Shown piece after piece: positions 36,222-48,830 of a stretch of 64,000 nt of DNA (positions within the stretch are counted from its first letter, which is position 1; each line of letters begins with the position of its first letter). The stretch is taken from contig NW_022098050.1 in NCBI RefSeq assembly GCF_002288925.2, forward strand, positions 9,240,194 through 9,304,193. The letters run 5' to 3'. The notes under the pieces are model-generated. The model saw nothing but the letters and a program-made list of their open reading frames with translations. It made no database searches and had not been told where the DNA came from. The translations under genes and the position numbers were made by a program. Source of the DNA: Delphinapterus leucas (lineage: Eukaryota > Chordata > Mammalia > Artiodactyla > Monodontidae).

Positions 36222-36755
36222 ATTCAGCAGTCCCACTTAAGGGTATATATCCAAAAGAATTGAAGCAGAGTCTTGAAGAGGTATTTGCACACCAGTGATT
36301 ATTGCAGCATTATTCAGTAGCCAGGAGGTGGAAGCAACCCAAATGTCTGTCAATGAATGAGTGAATAAAGAAGGTCTGGTATATACATATAGTGGAATGT
36401 TAAGGAGCCTTAAAAAAGAAGTAAATCCTGTCTCACGCTATAACGGGTGAACTTTGAGGACATTAGGGTAAATGAAATAAAATAAGCTGGTCACAAAAGG
36501 GCAAATACTATATGATTTCATTCATATGAAATACCTAAACTAGTCAAAATAATAGAAACAGTAGAAAGGTGGTTGCCAAGGGTGGTTGCGGGAGTGGGGT
36601 AGTGGGAAGGGAGAATAAATGTTTAATGGGTATAGAGTTTCAGCACAACAGTGTGAATATACTTCATACTGCTGAGCTGTACACTTGAAAATGGTTAAGA
36701 TTGTAAATTTAATGTATGTGTTTTTACCACGTTGAAAATACTAAAAAATTTTAAA
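36222..36755 (+). mobile_element. Old L1 3'-end fragment in sense orientation
   Basis: Distal ORF2 and 3' UTR read forward (CAGCAGTCCCACTTAAGGGT, GGAAGCAACCCAAATGTCTG, GTACACTTGAAAATGGTTAA). It is one of the few L1 pieces oriented with KDM6A. Confidence 0.8.
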
Positions 36756-37203
36756 AAGATACAATGCAAGTGTCTATGAAAATCCTAGTAAATATTAATC
36801 TTATTTGGGGTTCTTTTAGTTGGTGGGGGGGGATGTTTAAAATATTTTTTCCACACAGTGATTTAATGTTACCCAGTTGTCTCAGCTACAAAACATCTAA
36901 AGCTAATGTTGGGTTGATGAAAAGGAATCCAAGTGTGGGAGATGGAAGAGAGTCATTAGTCGTCTCCTGAGTCAGAATCTGCTTCTTGGGTCTGTCCTTT
37001 TTCCAGCTATGAGAATTTCAATACCGTCAAATACCCATAGGCTGTATAAAACAGAATAGAGAATAAGCTACCTCTGTATTAAGATAAGCGTTTATCCAGT
37101 GTTATTTTTTTACTCTAATACTTTGGAACCAAGAAATGGATGCTTGCCTATCTGCTGGATCCTAACTGAGGAGCTTGCCTGCATATTCTGATATCATCTT
37201 TTA
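36756..37203. other. Intronic DNA, unassigned
   Basis: Nothing recognised. The right edge contains the left target duplication of the next SINE. Confidence 0.5.
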
Positions 37204-37557
37204 TTTATTTTTAAAATTTATTTATTTATTTACTTATGGCCGCGTTGGGTCTTTGTTGCTGCACACGGGCTTTCTCTAGTCTCGGTGAGCAGGGGCTACT
37301 CTTCGTTGCAGTGCACGAGCGTCTCATTGTGGTGGCTTCTGTTGCCACAGAGCATGGGCTCTAGGCGCACGGGCTTCAGTAGTTGTGGCACGAGGGCTCA
37401 GTAGTTGTGGCTCGCGGGCTCTAGAGCGCAGGCTCAGTAGTTGTGGTGCATGGGCTTAGTTTCTCCGCGGCATGTGGGATCTTCCTGAACCAGGGCTTGA
37501 ACCATGTCCCCTGCATTGGCACGCGGATTCCCAACCACTGCACCACCAGGGAAGTCC
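37204..37557 (-). mobile_element. CHR-1-like SINE
   Basis: CTGATATCATCTTTTA (37188-37203) and CTGATGGTATCTTTTA (37558-37573) are the target duplication, with two mismatches. The body is full length, with the tail on the left. Confidence 0.93.
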
Positions 37558-38253
37558 CTGATGGTATCTTTTAGATCAGTGCCGTTTTAGCTAGACTACC
37601 AGCGTCCTGATTGCTCTAGGCAGCCTTTTGCTATTGCTGCGTGTGTCCTGATGACATTTAGGTACGTGGCAAGTTGCTTATATTTTACTTATATCTTACC
37701 TGACCTTTTAAGCAACATTCTGCACAATAGACTGTTCTTGTACTCAAAGCTTTTATCTTCTTTCAGTTATTTTGACACACCAAGGTTTCCTGATTTTCCT
37801 CTTTAGCTGGCCTTTCTTTTTCTACCTACTTATGTCATTTAGTTCCATAGCTTCTCTCCCCTGTTTAATTATAAGTATTCTAAAGCCCCTTATTCACATG
37901 TCTTATCCATGTATTTTATTATTTTTTTATTTAAGAAAGCATAGGTACACAGTTAAAAAACAACTCTCAATTGGTTCTATAAGGTGTGTAGTAGAAAACA
38001 GCAGTACCCCACTGTTCTTACAGTATACCACCTTCAATAAGTCTTAGTTGTTACTTTTGGTATTTGCCTCCATATTTCTAAATAATATGCTTATAACTGT
38101 TGTTTCTGTGTCATCCCCTACCCCCTCCCCTCACTTACATTCTGTTGACTTTCTAGTATGGAGGATAAAGTTGATTTAAAAAAACCCATTTTTTCTTTTC
38201 TGTCCTTCCTTTATAACAGCCTTGGTTTAAATTAATAAATTTACCTTATTATT
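37558..38253. other. Intronic DNA, unassigned
   Basis: Apart from the flanking target duplications (37558-37573 and 38239-38253), nothing is recognised. Confidence 0.5.
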
Positions 38254-38994
38254 ATTTTAAAAATTGAAGTATAGTAGAGTTACAATATTGTGTTAGTTTC
38301 AGGTGTACAGCTCAGTGATTCATTTTTTTTACAGATTATATTCCATTATAGGTTATTATAAGATACTGGGTATAATTCCCTTGTGCTATACAGTAAATAC
38401 TCATTGCTTATCTATTTTATGTATAGTAGTTTGTATCTGTTAGTCCCATACCCCTAATTTGTTCCCCCCCTCCCTCCCCCCTTTGATAACCATAAGTTTA
38501 TTTTCTGTCTGTGACTCTTTTTCTGTTTTGTATGTACATTCATTTGTATTATTTTTAAGATTCCACATATAAGTGATATTATATAGTATTTGTCTTTTCT
38601 CTGATTTATTTCACTAAGCATAATATTCTCTAGGTCCATTCATGTTGCTGCAAATGGCATTATTTCATTCTTTTTTATGGCTGAGTAATATTCCATTATA
38701 TATACACACCACATCTTCTTCTTCTTCTTTTTTTTTTTTTGTGGTACGCGGGCCTCTCACTGTTGTGGTCTCTCCCGTTGCGGAGCACAGGCTCCAGACG
38801 CGCAGGCTCAGCGGCCATGGCTCACGGGCCCAGCCGCTCCACGGCATGTGGGATCTTCCTGGACCGGGGCACGAACCCGTGTCCCCTGCATCAGCAGGTG
38901 GACTCTCAACCACTGCGCCACCAGGGAAGCCCAATACACCACATCTTCTTAATTAGTCGTCTGTTGATGGGCACTTGGGTTGCTTCCATGTCAC
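38254..38994 (-). mobile_element. L1 3' fragment with 15-bp target duplication
   Basis: The direct repeat ATTTACCTTATTATT lies at 38239-38253 and 38995-39009. The fragment is the reversed L1 3' UTR plus distal ORF2, itself split by a SINE. Confidence 0.93.
38721..38935 (-). mobile_element. CHR-2-like SINE nested in the L1 fragment
   Basis: ACACCACATCTTCTT lies at 38706-38720 and 38936-38950. The L1 reading resumes exactly after it. Confidence 0.95.
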
Positions 38995-39123
38995 ATTTAC
39001 CTTATTATTGGTATTTCTAGTAGCAAGCCAAGAAATATATTACATATATTTACTTTAAAATAGTTTTCCTGATATTAATTGCTTTTTATCATTTTATTAC
39101 TGACAAGTTTTAATACATTGTAT

Positions 39124-39453
39124 TATTTATTTTTTGGCTGCGCTGGGTCTTCGTTGCTGTGCGTGGACTTTCTCTAGTTGCAGTGAGCGGAGGCTACTCT
39201 TTGTTGTGCGTGGAATTCTCGTTGTGGTGGCTTCTCTTGTTGCAGAGGACGGGCTCTAGGTGCGTGGGCTTCAGTAGTTGCGGCAGGAGGGTGCAGTAGT
39301 TGTGGCTCGTGGGCTCTAGAGTGCAGGCACAGTAGTTGTGGCGCATGGGCTTTGTTGCTCCGCGGCATGGGGGATCTTCCTGGACCAGGGATCAAACCCG
39401 TGTCCCCTGCATTGGCAGGCGGATTGTTAACTACTGCGCCACCAGGGAAGTCT
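39124..39453 (-). mobile_element. CHR-1-like SINE
   Basis: TTATTTATTTTTTGGCTGCG on the left, CACCAGGGAAGTCTC on the right. The target duplication is not clear. Confidence 0.92.
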
Positions 39454-40720
39454 CTTTCCTCTGTTTCTCAAGTACCTTGTATAATCTGTCAGTTTTGGAT
39501 AATTTCCTTTCCTATAGCTTTCCTAGTGTCCTCTCTCTTTCTTTATTATTTGGCTTTTCATCATCTTTGGAAGAAGTGGGTCTCCACTCTTGTGTTGTAT
39601 TTGTTTCTTGGATGACTCATTTTTCTCTGTTCTTCTACCTTCTTGATTGGGAGTTTGTCTGGTATAGAATATTATTTTGGAAATAACTTTCCTTGAAGTT
39701 TGAAATAATTCTTTCTTTCCTTTGTAACTTTCTGTTTAGGATGATCCATTTTGTATGTAATCCAGATTTTCTTTTTTAAACTTTTCATTCTTTTACCCAC
39801 AACTTTTAGGATTGTGTTCTTAAAAATCATGGTGATGGCCTTGGTCTGTCTGAAAATTTGTGTCTTTCAGGTCTGGTTTTGGCTCAAGCTTTTCATTATT
39901 TGATGTTACCTTCATAGAAAAAAAAAATTAGTTTCTTCCCATTCTTACATGTGTCTGTTTGGTGAAATTACTAGTAGGTAGCCTAAGCCAGTTATGGGAA
40001 TCTCTGATGGTTTAGAATGATGACCCTGCCGTGTGACTTGGGGATAGATATTTGAATGAGAATTAGTCCCAGCTAGAGAAAGAAGTGATAGAGGCAGACA
40101 TGTTAAGGGAGGGGGAGGTGACATGGAGCAACTGATTTTGTGTATGATAGAATTCTAGAAGAGAATAAGTCCTATACAGATGACTCAAGAAAAAAAGAAT
40201 CATTTTGGCATAGTAGACCTTATAAACCAAACGTTGAGGAAGAAATTATTCATGACACTTGTTAAAGATGGTAAGGAAGGCTTTATTCAAGGTGGACTAC
40301 TGCTATAGGTATAGGGACCGTGCAGTGGGGGAGAAAGATTGGATTCAACTGAATACAACATGGTTAAATGGGGATGTATAGCCAAGGAACAGGGTGGGAG
40401 TCAGTTGCTGAAGGCAGTCCAGGGTGATCAGACATCACCTGGGGGATGACAGAAGATGGGGATTCTGGCTAAACCAGTTTAGCAGGATTCTTGCTAATAT
40501 TGGACAGTGCAGAGACAAACATGGAAGTCCAAATGTTGAGGCCTAGTTGAAAAAGAGCTCAGAGTAGCCTGAGTAGAGTTTGCACAAGGAAAGAATCTTT
40601 GTCACAATGCACCGAGCTAAGAAAATGTGATATATCTAGGGAACTATTGGGGGGCAGTGGAGAGCAAGGATTTGGTAAGGATGCTTGGTGGCACTGTATA
40701 ATGGAAGGCCTTGCATTTTC

Positions 40721-40784
40721 TAGGCGAGTAGTTCTTGACCTTTCCCCCCCTTGTATAGGTGAGTAGTTCTTGACCTTTCCCCCC
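40721..40784. repeat. 35-bp direct duplication
   Basis: The block TAGGYGAGTAGTTCTTGACC followed by TTTCCCCCC occurs twice, at 40721-40750 and 40756-40784, with one base change. Confidence 0.9.
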
Positions 40785-41314
40785 TGCGTTATAGTGTACA
40801 TAATACTTACTTGGCATTTTCTGGTACTGCACAATCCTGGAAAGACATCTCTTTCACTTAGGAAAACATAATGGCACGCAAGAGGGCAGTGTTACGTATT
40901 GAATATCACATACACACACACACACCTTATTTTAAGTAATTTGTGGTGCAGCATTTAAAATGTGTTCATAAAGAATCCAGCAGTTAGTTTTTGAAAGAAC
41001 AAAACGCATGTACCTCTAGTAAAGCCTAGGGAGAGGGCAAAAGAGAGCAGAAATATAAAACATCAGGAATGAGAAAGGGATAGAACCACAGTTAGTTACA
41101 AATAGAATATGATGTACAGCCAAACAGTAATTAACTTTAAAATCTTAATGAAACAGATGGTTTGTGACAAAGATGCAAATTATGAATTATGATTCATAGA
41201 GTTCACAGTGGTGGTATATATGTTTTCCAAAATTCTAGTTTTTGCTTGAAATCTTAAATTGTGGTATTTATTTAGTGCTTATAGTAAATCCTATGTTGCT
41301 ATAAAATATTCCTA

Positions 41315-41415
41315 TTTTTCGGAGCATAGAGAGATTATTGACTTGCCTAAGGCCACACAATACAAAGCTAAAATTCAAAACCTACCCACTCAGATTCTAG
41401 AGCCCACACTTTTAT
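41315..41415 (-). repeat. MIR fragment, reversed
   Basis: GACTTGCCTAAGGCCACACA, then ATTCTAGAGCCCACACTT match the reversed MIR body. Confidence 0.7.
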
Positions 41416-41751
41416 CCACCATATACTTAGCTCTGATGGCATTAAAAAGGGTAAAGCATTTAGATACTTTGGCACTATAAATACCATTAGTAACTTACAG
41501 GGCCCACTGTGGAGCCTTAGGCTCAAAAGTCATTCAGACAAGTAAGACCTGATTAGGTCACACTTGATGTCACATTGACACAGAAGGATATCAGACAGGA
41601 AACAGCGTGTCAGCAGAGCAGTGACAGGCATTCCTCTTTCGTGGGAATCCTTGCAGTTCTGTCCAGGGGTTAGTTTTTGGCTCATGAAGTGACAGCTCTG
41701 GTGTGAGAGAATGAGACTCACATAGGTGGGTGCAAAGCTACTCTAGTATAT

Positions 41752-42180
41752 TAGTTTCCTGTGGCTGATGTGACAGATTACCACAAATTGGGTGGTTTAG
41801 GACAACAGAAATTTATTCTCTGACACTTGTGGAGGCCAGAAGCCTGAGATCAAGGTTGGCAGGGGCAGGGCAACACTCTGGAGGCTCTAGTGGAGAATCA
41901 GCTCCTTTCACATCTTTTGCCATATAAGGTCATCTTTTGTTCAGTCCACCACACCTGGTTTAGAACACACACACATCACACCACACACATACCACACACA
42001 TCCACACCCCCATCCCAAATAGGAACCAGTATCTTTTCTAAATTTTATGGGCATACTGCTCCTGCAGTTTCTGTAGAGACATGCCCAGTTAAAGGAGGCC
42101 CTATACTGAGGGATTCCCAAAGCTGTGGCATCCTACCAGATATTCATAGTTCATTTTCAGTACTCTCACTCTAGGTTTAT
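41752..42180 (-). repeat. Old ERVL-MaLR LTR (MLT1-like), reversed
   Basis: ATATTAGTTTCCTGTGGCTG, GGTTTAGGACAACAGAAATT, ACTTGTGGAGGCCAGAAG are typical of the 3' end of MLT1-type LTRs read backwards. The right part is disrupted by CA-rich sequence (41966-42010), so the right edge is a guess. It is non-coding. Confidence 0.65.
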
Positions 42181-43789
42181 TTCATCAATCAGGTAACTGT
42201 TACCATAATCAGTGTTGCTAGTAACACAATTGACATTCCACCTTTGTCAGGTTTTAAAAATAAAAGAACTAGTTAACCCAAGGTCAGGTTTGTCCCTAGA
42301 GGAGGAAGGCTTTGGTTGACTTTTTACTCATAGTAAGATATTACTTAGAATATACCATAAGTGATTACTATATATTGTTGTGTCATAACCTTTCATGATT
42401 TATTGATACCGCCATAGGCTTTGGGAGTAGCAGTGAGTTGATGATGATATACTGAGTTTGTCCATTCTCTCCCTCCCTCCCTTTGTTTTTGTCATTCTGC
42501 CTCCCTCCCTCCCTCCCTCTCCTTCCTTCTGTCTGTCTGTCTTGAATTGTAAGATTTGTTTCAGAGTTTATAGATAACGAAATGACACTGTAGCCCCTGA
42601 ATAGTAGGGAGGACATGTTGTTAATGGATTGGAGAAACACAAGTGGTAACATTTTGGTTTGGGGCAGTTCAGTGAGCATGAAAGAAGGAAAAGGAGAGCA
42701 CTTCCAATTATTACAAATGTCAACACATTTTATTACACAATATCAAAAAATTGTATTTAGTAATATTACCACCAATCTCATCAGAAAAGCCTTTTGAGTT
42801 TTGGGAAGCTGTCAAGCTCACCGTGGAGGTAGTTTTCCAAGATGCTGATTTTTGTTTGAAATCTCAAGTTTGATCATTGGCAACAAATTACTGTTAGTTT
42901 TCTTGAAATGACAGACTCATTTCATTCATTTTTGAGAAAATGTCTTCCAGTACCTAAGTCCGAATAAACATAGTTTGTCAGTCATTCTTTTGAGTAAAAA
43001 ATGGGGTTCCATGAAAAAACAGGCGAGTTCAGTTTACAACTTAAACAATCACACATGTACTTACCCTCAATATAGCCATTGTACTTCAGTATGGAGTAGA
43101 ATGCTTTAAACGAAGTTCCCATTTTGCCACAAAGATTATTAAAACAATGTGTGGTCAAGGGTTGACATTTAATGAAATGATTTTTACTGCTTCATCAAAG
43201 ATATTCTTACATGAAACTGGCGTTAAAAAAAACCCTGTAAGTGCTTGGTGGTGAAGAATATGTGATTTCTAGTTCAGTTTGGTGCCTTTGGTGCCTCTGC
43301 CTTGACTTCTGCTAAGGTGCCAGCAGTTTTACTCACCGTTACTTTTGCATCATCAGTATAAGTGTTAATAGAGTTAAAAAAAAGAAATAACATCTTAGTA
43401 TTATAATGAAAATAATTTTGCATTAGCAGACCTCCCTAAAGTGTTTAGGAGACTCCCAGTTGTCTGTGAACCACACTTTGAGAATAGCTGCCTTAGGGGT
43501 TACAGCATGCATTTTTAACTTATTAAAGCCTAGCTGATACGTTTTCTCTTTTCTTGGGCAATGCAAGATTCTTAGAGCCTTTAACATCCTCCCCTCCTTC
43601 ATTCCATTGTTGTATATATTAATTCTGAACATGTTTTAAATACAAAACATTGTTAAGGTTGTCACCCACATGCTTAACATTTTCTTTGCTTGTCATTTCT
43701 TTCTGAATCTCTGACATTGCTTTTGAGATCATTTTTGTTTTCTTCATGTGGGTCTGCTGTATTCATGTCTGAAAATGTCTGTATTTCAC
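42181..43789. other. Intronic DNA
   Basis: It contains the CCCT-rich tract at 42463-42545. A MER5-like end (CCACACTTTGAGAATAGCTG) is possible near 43430-43495. Otherwise nothing is recognised. Confidence 0.45.
42463..42545 (-). repeat. (CCCT)n tract; G-quadruplex motif on the minus strand
   Basis: Two runs of CCCT units, at about 42467-42481 and 42499-42522, are followed by TCTGTCTGTCTG. On the minus strand the second run gives four GGG triplets with one-base loops. Confidence 0.8.
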
Positions 43790-44654
43790 CTCATTAAGTA
43801 TGTGTTGAGGTTTTGTTGTTGTTTTACAACTGGGCTTCCAGTTTTTCCACCACCTTTTGTTGAAAAGACAATCCTTTTTCTGTTGAATTACCTTTGTATC
43901 TTGTCAAAAACAGTTGCCTATATTTGTATGCGTCTGTTTCTCAGTTTTCTATGTTGTTCCATTGATCTCCGTTTGTTCTTTCCTCAGTACCACACTGTCC
44001 TGATTATTGTTGCTTACTATATTGTCTTGAGATTGTGTAATATGAACCCGCTGACTTGTTCTTTTTCAGCATTGTTTTGGCTTTTCTAATTCCTTTTCTT
44101 TCCATATAATTTTTAGATCAGCTTGTTGGTATATACAAAACTTGCTGGGATTTTGATTGGGATTGCGTTGAATCTATATGTAAAATTAGGGAGAATTGAT
44201 ACGTTAATGTTTTCTATTTTGTGAACATGGTATTTCTCTCCGATTATTTAGATATTCTTTGATTTCTTTCATCAGCATTTTGTTGTTTTCCATACACAGA
44301 TCCTATACATATTTTGTTAGATTTATATCTTAAGTACTTCATTGGGGGGGTGCTGTTGTAAATGGTATTAAGTTTTTTCCCCCAAATTCCAACATTGCTG
44401 GTATATAGGAATACAAGTGACTTTGTTTATTGACCTTAGATATTACACTTATCAGTTCAAGCAATTCTTAAAATTTTAACTTTAGCTTATCACAGCCTAC
44501 CTTCAGGTTATACCGTATCATGCATAGTGTTGACCTTACAAGGATATACTTCATTTCTCCCATTCTGGTCTCTTGTAGTATTGTCATACATTTTACTTCT
44601 ACGTGTTACAAACCCCATCGTACATTGTTACTGTTTTTCACTTTAAACGGGTTC
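43790..44654 (-). mobile_element. Old L1 ORF2 fragment
   Basis: Reversed ORF2 phrases are visible (CCAGTTTTTCCACCACCTTT, GTTCCATTGATCTCCGTTTG, GATTGGGATTGCGTTGAATC). The right end passes into unclear L1-like sequence. Confidence 0.75.
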
Positions 44655-45185
44655 TTTCTAAAAATATACTTTGTTGAGGTATAATTTACATATATTTAAT
44701 TTCACCTGTTTTAGGTGTTTGATGAGTTTTTAAAAATGTTTTATTGAAGTATAGTTGATTTACAATGTTGTGTTAAGTGTTTGGTGCATTTTGACAAGTA
44801 TATACACTATGTGGTCTTTTGAGACTGGCTTCTTTTACTCAGCATAATACCTTTGAGGTTCATCGATGCTATATCAATAGTTCATTCTTTTATATTGCTA
44901 AATATTGTGTAGATGTACCACAGTTTATCCATTTACCTGTTGAAGAATATTGTAATTGTTTCATTTTCATTGATAATGAATAAAGCCACTATAAACATTG
45001 TGTACAGGTTTTGGTATGAACATAAGTTTTTACTTCTCTAGGGTAAACACCTAGGAGTGGGATCATTGGGTCCTGTGATAAATGTATGTTTAACTTCATA
45101 CTTAATTGTCGAACTGCGTTCTAGAGTGACTGTACCATTTTACATTTTTACCAGCTGTTCTGCATCCTCATTAACACATGGTATT
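44655..45185 (-). mobile_element. Old L1 3'-end fragment
   Basis: Reversed 3' UTR and distal ORF2 (TTGTTGAGGTATAATTTACA, AGGAGTGGGATCATTGGGTC). A short second 3' end appears at about 44730-44780, so more than one event may be present. Confidence 0.65.
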
Positions 45186-45189
45186 GTCA

Positions 45190-45790
45190 CACTTTAAAAT
45201 TTTCATGAACTTTAAATAAATAAGCTTCAAGGATATTTTGCACAACATAGGGAATTTAACCAATATTTTATGATAACTATAAATGGAGTATAACCTATAA
45301 AAGTTCTGAATCACTGTGCTGTACACCTGTAACATGTAATACTGTACAGCAACTTTATCTCAAAAAAAATTCATGAACTTTGAGGGCATTATGCTAAGTG
45401 AATAAAGTCAGGCAGAGAAGGACAAATACTGTATGATCTCACTATATGTGGAATCTAAAAAAGTCAAACTCAGAAGCAGAGTGTAAATTGGTGTTTGCCG
45501 GGGGGGTTGTTGGTCAAAAGGTACAAACTTCCAGTTATAAGATGAGAACTAATGTGTAGCAGTACAGTTAATAATACTGTATTGTATACTTGAAAGTTGC
45601 TTGGAGAGTAGATCTTAAATATTACCACCAAAGGGAGGAAAAAAAAAAGTGACTATGTGAGGTGATGGATATGCTACCTAATCTTATTGTGGTAATCATT
45701 TCACAGTGTATACCTATATCATGTTGTATACCTTAAACTCACACAATGTTGTATGTTAATTATATCTCAATAAAGTTGGGGAAAATAGCC
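45190..45790 (+). mobile_element. Old L1 3'-end fragment in sense orientation
   Basis: TCATGAACTTTGAGGGCATT, ATGATCTCACTATATGTGGA and the AATAAAG-containing end near 45775 read forward. It is interrupted by the small insertion at 45214-45369. Confidence 0.75.
45214..45369 (+). mobile_element. Short L1 3'-end insertion with 12-bp target duplication
   Basis: TTCATGAACTTT lies at 45202-45213 and 45370-45381. The insert is the last roughly 150 bp of an L1, ending in an A-run. Confidence 0.85.
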
Positions 45791-45799
45791 ATTTAAAAA

Positions 45800-46760
45800 G
45801 GTATGTAGTGGTATGTTGTGTTAATTGATTTCTGTAGCTTTATAGTAGCTCTTAAAATTGGGTCATGTGAGTCTTCCAACTTTGTTCTTTTCCAAAATTG
45901 TTTTGGTTATTCTAGTTTCTTTACTTTTATGTATGAATTTTATGATCAGCCCATCTGTATCTACAAAAAATACTGCTAGGATTTTAGTTCTCATCTTACT
46001 GAATCATCCAGTTCATGAACATGGTATCTCTCTGTGCTTATTTGGGCCTTATTTGAGTTTTTTTCATCAGTATTTTGTAGTTTTCAGCATACAGATTCTG
46101 CTGCCCATACTTTGTTAGAATTATACCTACATATTATCATGTTTCTGGAGCTATTATAAATGGTATTTTAAAAAATTTGTTTCCAATTATTCATTGTTAG
46201 TGTATAGAAATACAGTTTATTTTCTGTATGTTGCTCTTGTGTCCCGTGACCTTGTTGAACTCACTTATTACTTCTAGGAGTGTTTTTTATCCCCCCAGTA
46301 GATTTTGGGGTCAGTTGTGTTTTAAGGAGACGTTTAAAAAAATAAGAAAAATGTCTTTTATAGTTACTTGTGCAGCTATCATTTCTGGTGTTCTTCATTC
46401 TGTGTAAAGGTTTATTTCTGGTGTAATTTTACTTCCACCTGAGAATTAAAAGAAAACATTTCTTAGACTATAGGTAGGTCTGCTGGTGTTGAATTCTTCA
46501 GCTTTTGTATATCTGAAGAAGTGTACTTTCATCTTCTTTTTTTGAAAGATATTTATACTGAGTATAGAATTGTAGGTTGACACATTTATTTTCCTTTCAG
46601 TAACTATAAAGATGTTGTTCCACGTTATTCTAGCTTACATTGATTTGGGCAAGAAAATTTCCCGTAGCTGTACTGCAGCCTGAAAAGCAGTACGCTTGGG
46701 ATAATTATAGGGCTCACATCCTTTGTTTTCCCTTCTCAAGGATTATTGCCATGTGTTCTC
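45800..46760 (-). mobile_element. Old L1 ORF2 and ORF1-side fragment
   Basis: Reversed ORF2 can be followed to about 46340 (TTTGTTCTTTTCCAAAATTG, TTTTCAGCATACAGATTCTG). ORF1-like sequence follows (TTCTGGTGTTCTTCATTCTG). Confidence 0.65.
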
Positions 46761-46805
46761 TGATATGCAGTGTGTGAAAACCTTTGTTTCATACAGTTTC
46801 TGGGT

Positions 46806-47007
46806 TTTTTTTTTTGGTACGCGGGCCTCTCACTGTTGTGGCCTCTCCCGTTGCTGAGCACAGGCTCCAGACGCGCAGGCTCAGCGGCCATGGCTCACGG
46901 GCCCAGCCGCTCCGCGGAATGTGGGATCTTCCCAGACCAGGGCACGAACCCGTGTCCCCTGCATCGGCAGGCGGACTCTCAACCACTGCGCCACCAGGGA
47001 AGCCCCA
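46806..47007 (-). mobile_element. CHR-2-like SINE
   Basis: A standard short form. The flanks TCTGGGTTTTT and TCTGGTTTTT give a likely 10-bp target duplication. Confidence 0.94.
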
Positions 47008-47687
47008 TCTCTGGTTTTTTAGTCATGTCATTCAGGAATAAATTTGGTCTGTTTCACTGCATCTTGGTGGGAAGCAGAAATTCAAAGACTTAAGAAATTA
47101 AATCTCAAAATTCTGTATAGAATGGAAGATTGAGATGTCAAGAAGTGTGTCATTCCAGTAATTCAAGTGTGTGTCTTGTGTGGAGAAGCTAAATTTTAGG
47201 TTTCTCCCGAGATAAATGGGCTGGTATTTATTTCACTGATTTAAAATAGAAATTTGAATATGAGCTTATTAGAGACTTAAACTAAATTGAAATAGTATTT
47301 TGGACAGTTTTCATATTTTATGTGAAACTATTTTAAGTGAGTATTTAGTGTTAAGACAGCTTTCTTTTAAATTCAGATTTTTTGGTAAAATATTCTTTCA
47401 GGATTGGTTTTTCAGATAAACTTTTTAGTGGAGCAGATTGTTAAAAGAGCCACTAATTATGGAAAATACTTGAATTTGCTTAACCTTTTATTAGTTTTAC
47501 TCTTTCAATTCCTGAGTCAAAAAGCCTTTCGAGTCATTGGAAAAATTTATACTTACGATAGGATAGAGCAGGGTTATCTTCTAGTGGTTTAGTAGACATA
47601 AGCCCTTATGACTTACCTAAGGAGTGGGTAACGTACCTGTTTGCCCCTTGATCTTTATTAATCAGCAAATAATTTGGTTGTGGCTTT

Positions 47688-47969
47688 TATTTATTTATTT
47701 ATTTATGGCTGTGTTGGGTCTTCGTTTCTGTGCGAGGGCTTTCTCCAGTTGTGGCAAGCGGGGGCCACTCTTCATCACGGTGCGTGGGCCTCTCACTATC
47801 GCGGCCTCTCTTGTTGCGGAGCACAGGCTCCAGACGCGCAGGCTCAGTAGTTGTGGCTCATGGGCCTAGTTGCTCCGCGGCATGTGGGATCTTCCCAGAC
47901 CAGGGCTCGAACCTGTGTCCCCTGCATTGGCAGGCAGATTCTCAACCACTGTGCCACCAGGGAAGCCCA
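47688..47969 (-). mobile_element. CHR SINE mosaic of CHR-1 and CHR-2 features
   Basis: The tail-side end (TTTATTTATTTATGGCTGTG) and the AGTAGTTGTGGCTCATGGGC segment are CHR-1-like. The middle (GGGCCTCTCAC, GAGCACAGGCTCCAGACGCG) is CHR-2-like. The flanks share GTTGTG. Confidence 0.85.
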
Positions 47970-47989
47970 GTTGTGTTTTGTTTTATTGC

Positions 47990-48830
47990 TCATTCTTTAA
48001 TTTTGTGGATCATAGTGGCAGATCAGGTTTCCCCCAGTATTTTTCTTACATTGAGTGTTTTTTCTTACTGATTCTTTGGAGTTTTGTGTATTCTAAATAT
48101 GAACAGTTTGTTACTATTTGTGCTGAAGGTATATTTTCCCAGTTTGTGACTTGCCTTTATATTTGTCAGATTTGTTCTGTTTTGATAAACCTGAAGTCCC
48201 AAACATTGATGTAGTTGAATTAACCTTTTCCCCCCATGACTTGCATTTTTTTGGTCTATTTTTAAAGAATTCCTACCCTATCCTTTTGTCCAAAACATTT
48301 TGCTATGCTTTTCTTCTTAAATTTTGCCTTTTATTTAGGTCTTTAATCCATTTGAAATAGGTTTTTGTATGTGTAGATGTAGGAGTCTAGTGTTTGCTTT
48401 TTTTCCTTCTTTTTCCTGTTAGAAATAACGTATTGGCTCGCCACCTTTATTTGGTTAGGTTATAGTTTGCCCATTTTTGTGCACGTTTCCATACATATGA
48501 AGGTGTGTTTCTGAGCTCCTTATTCGGTTACTAAATATTTGTATTAATGCACCAGTTCTCTTTATTTCTGAATCTTTATTGTAATTTATGGTAACTGGTA
48601 CCGTGCCAACTTTCTTTTGGTTATACTTGTGTAGTATTTCTGAATCTTTTTTTATATTTTAGATGTGTCTAGTAAATTGTATAAATCTGGGCTTAAAAAT
48701 CTATTGATAGCCTTTTTTCTTACCTAGCATACTTATTCCATTTATATTTATTGTGATTAATTGCATTAAACAATATTCATTTTAACATATCTACATATTG
48801 ATCATCTCCTTTGCTTGGCTTTTTTTCCCC
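47990..48830 (-). mobile_element. Old L1 ORF2 fragment
   Basis: Reversed ORF2 phrases occur (GAACAGTTTGTTACTATTTG, TAGGTCTTTAATCCATTTGA, GGTAACTGGTACCGTGCCAA). Strongly diverged. Confidence 0.65.

Larger units (their letters stand above)
39454..41751. other. Intronic DNA with minor repeats
   Basis: It holds a short (CA)n at about 40911-40924, a 35-bp tandem duplication at 40721-40784 and a reversed MIR at 41315-41415. No exon is recognised. Confidence 0.5.
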
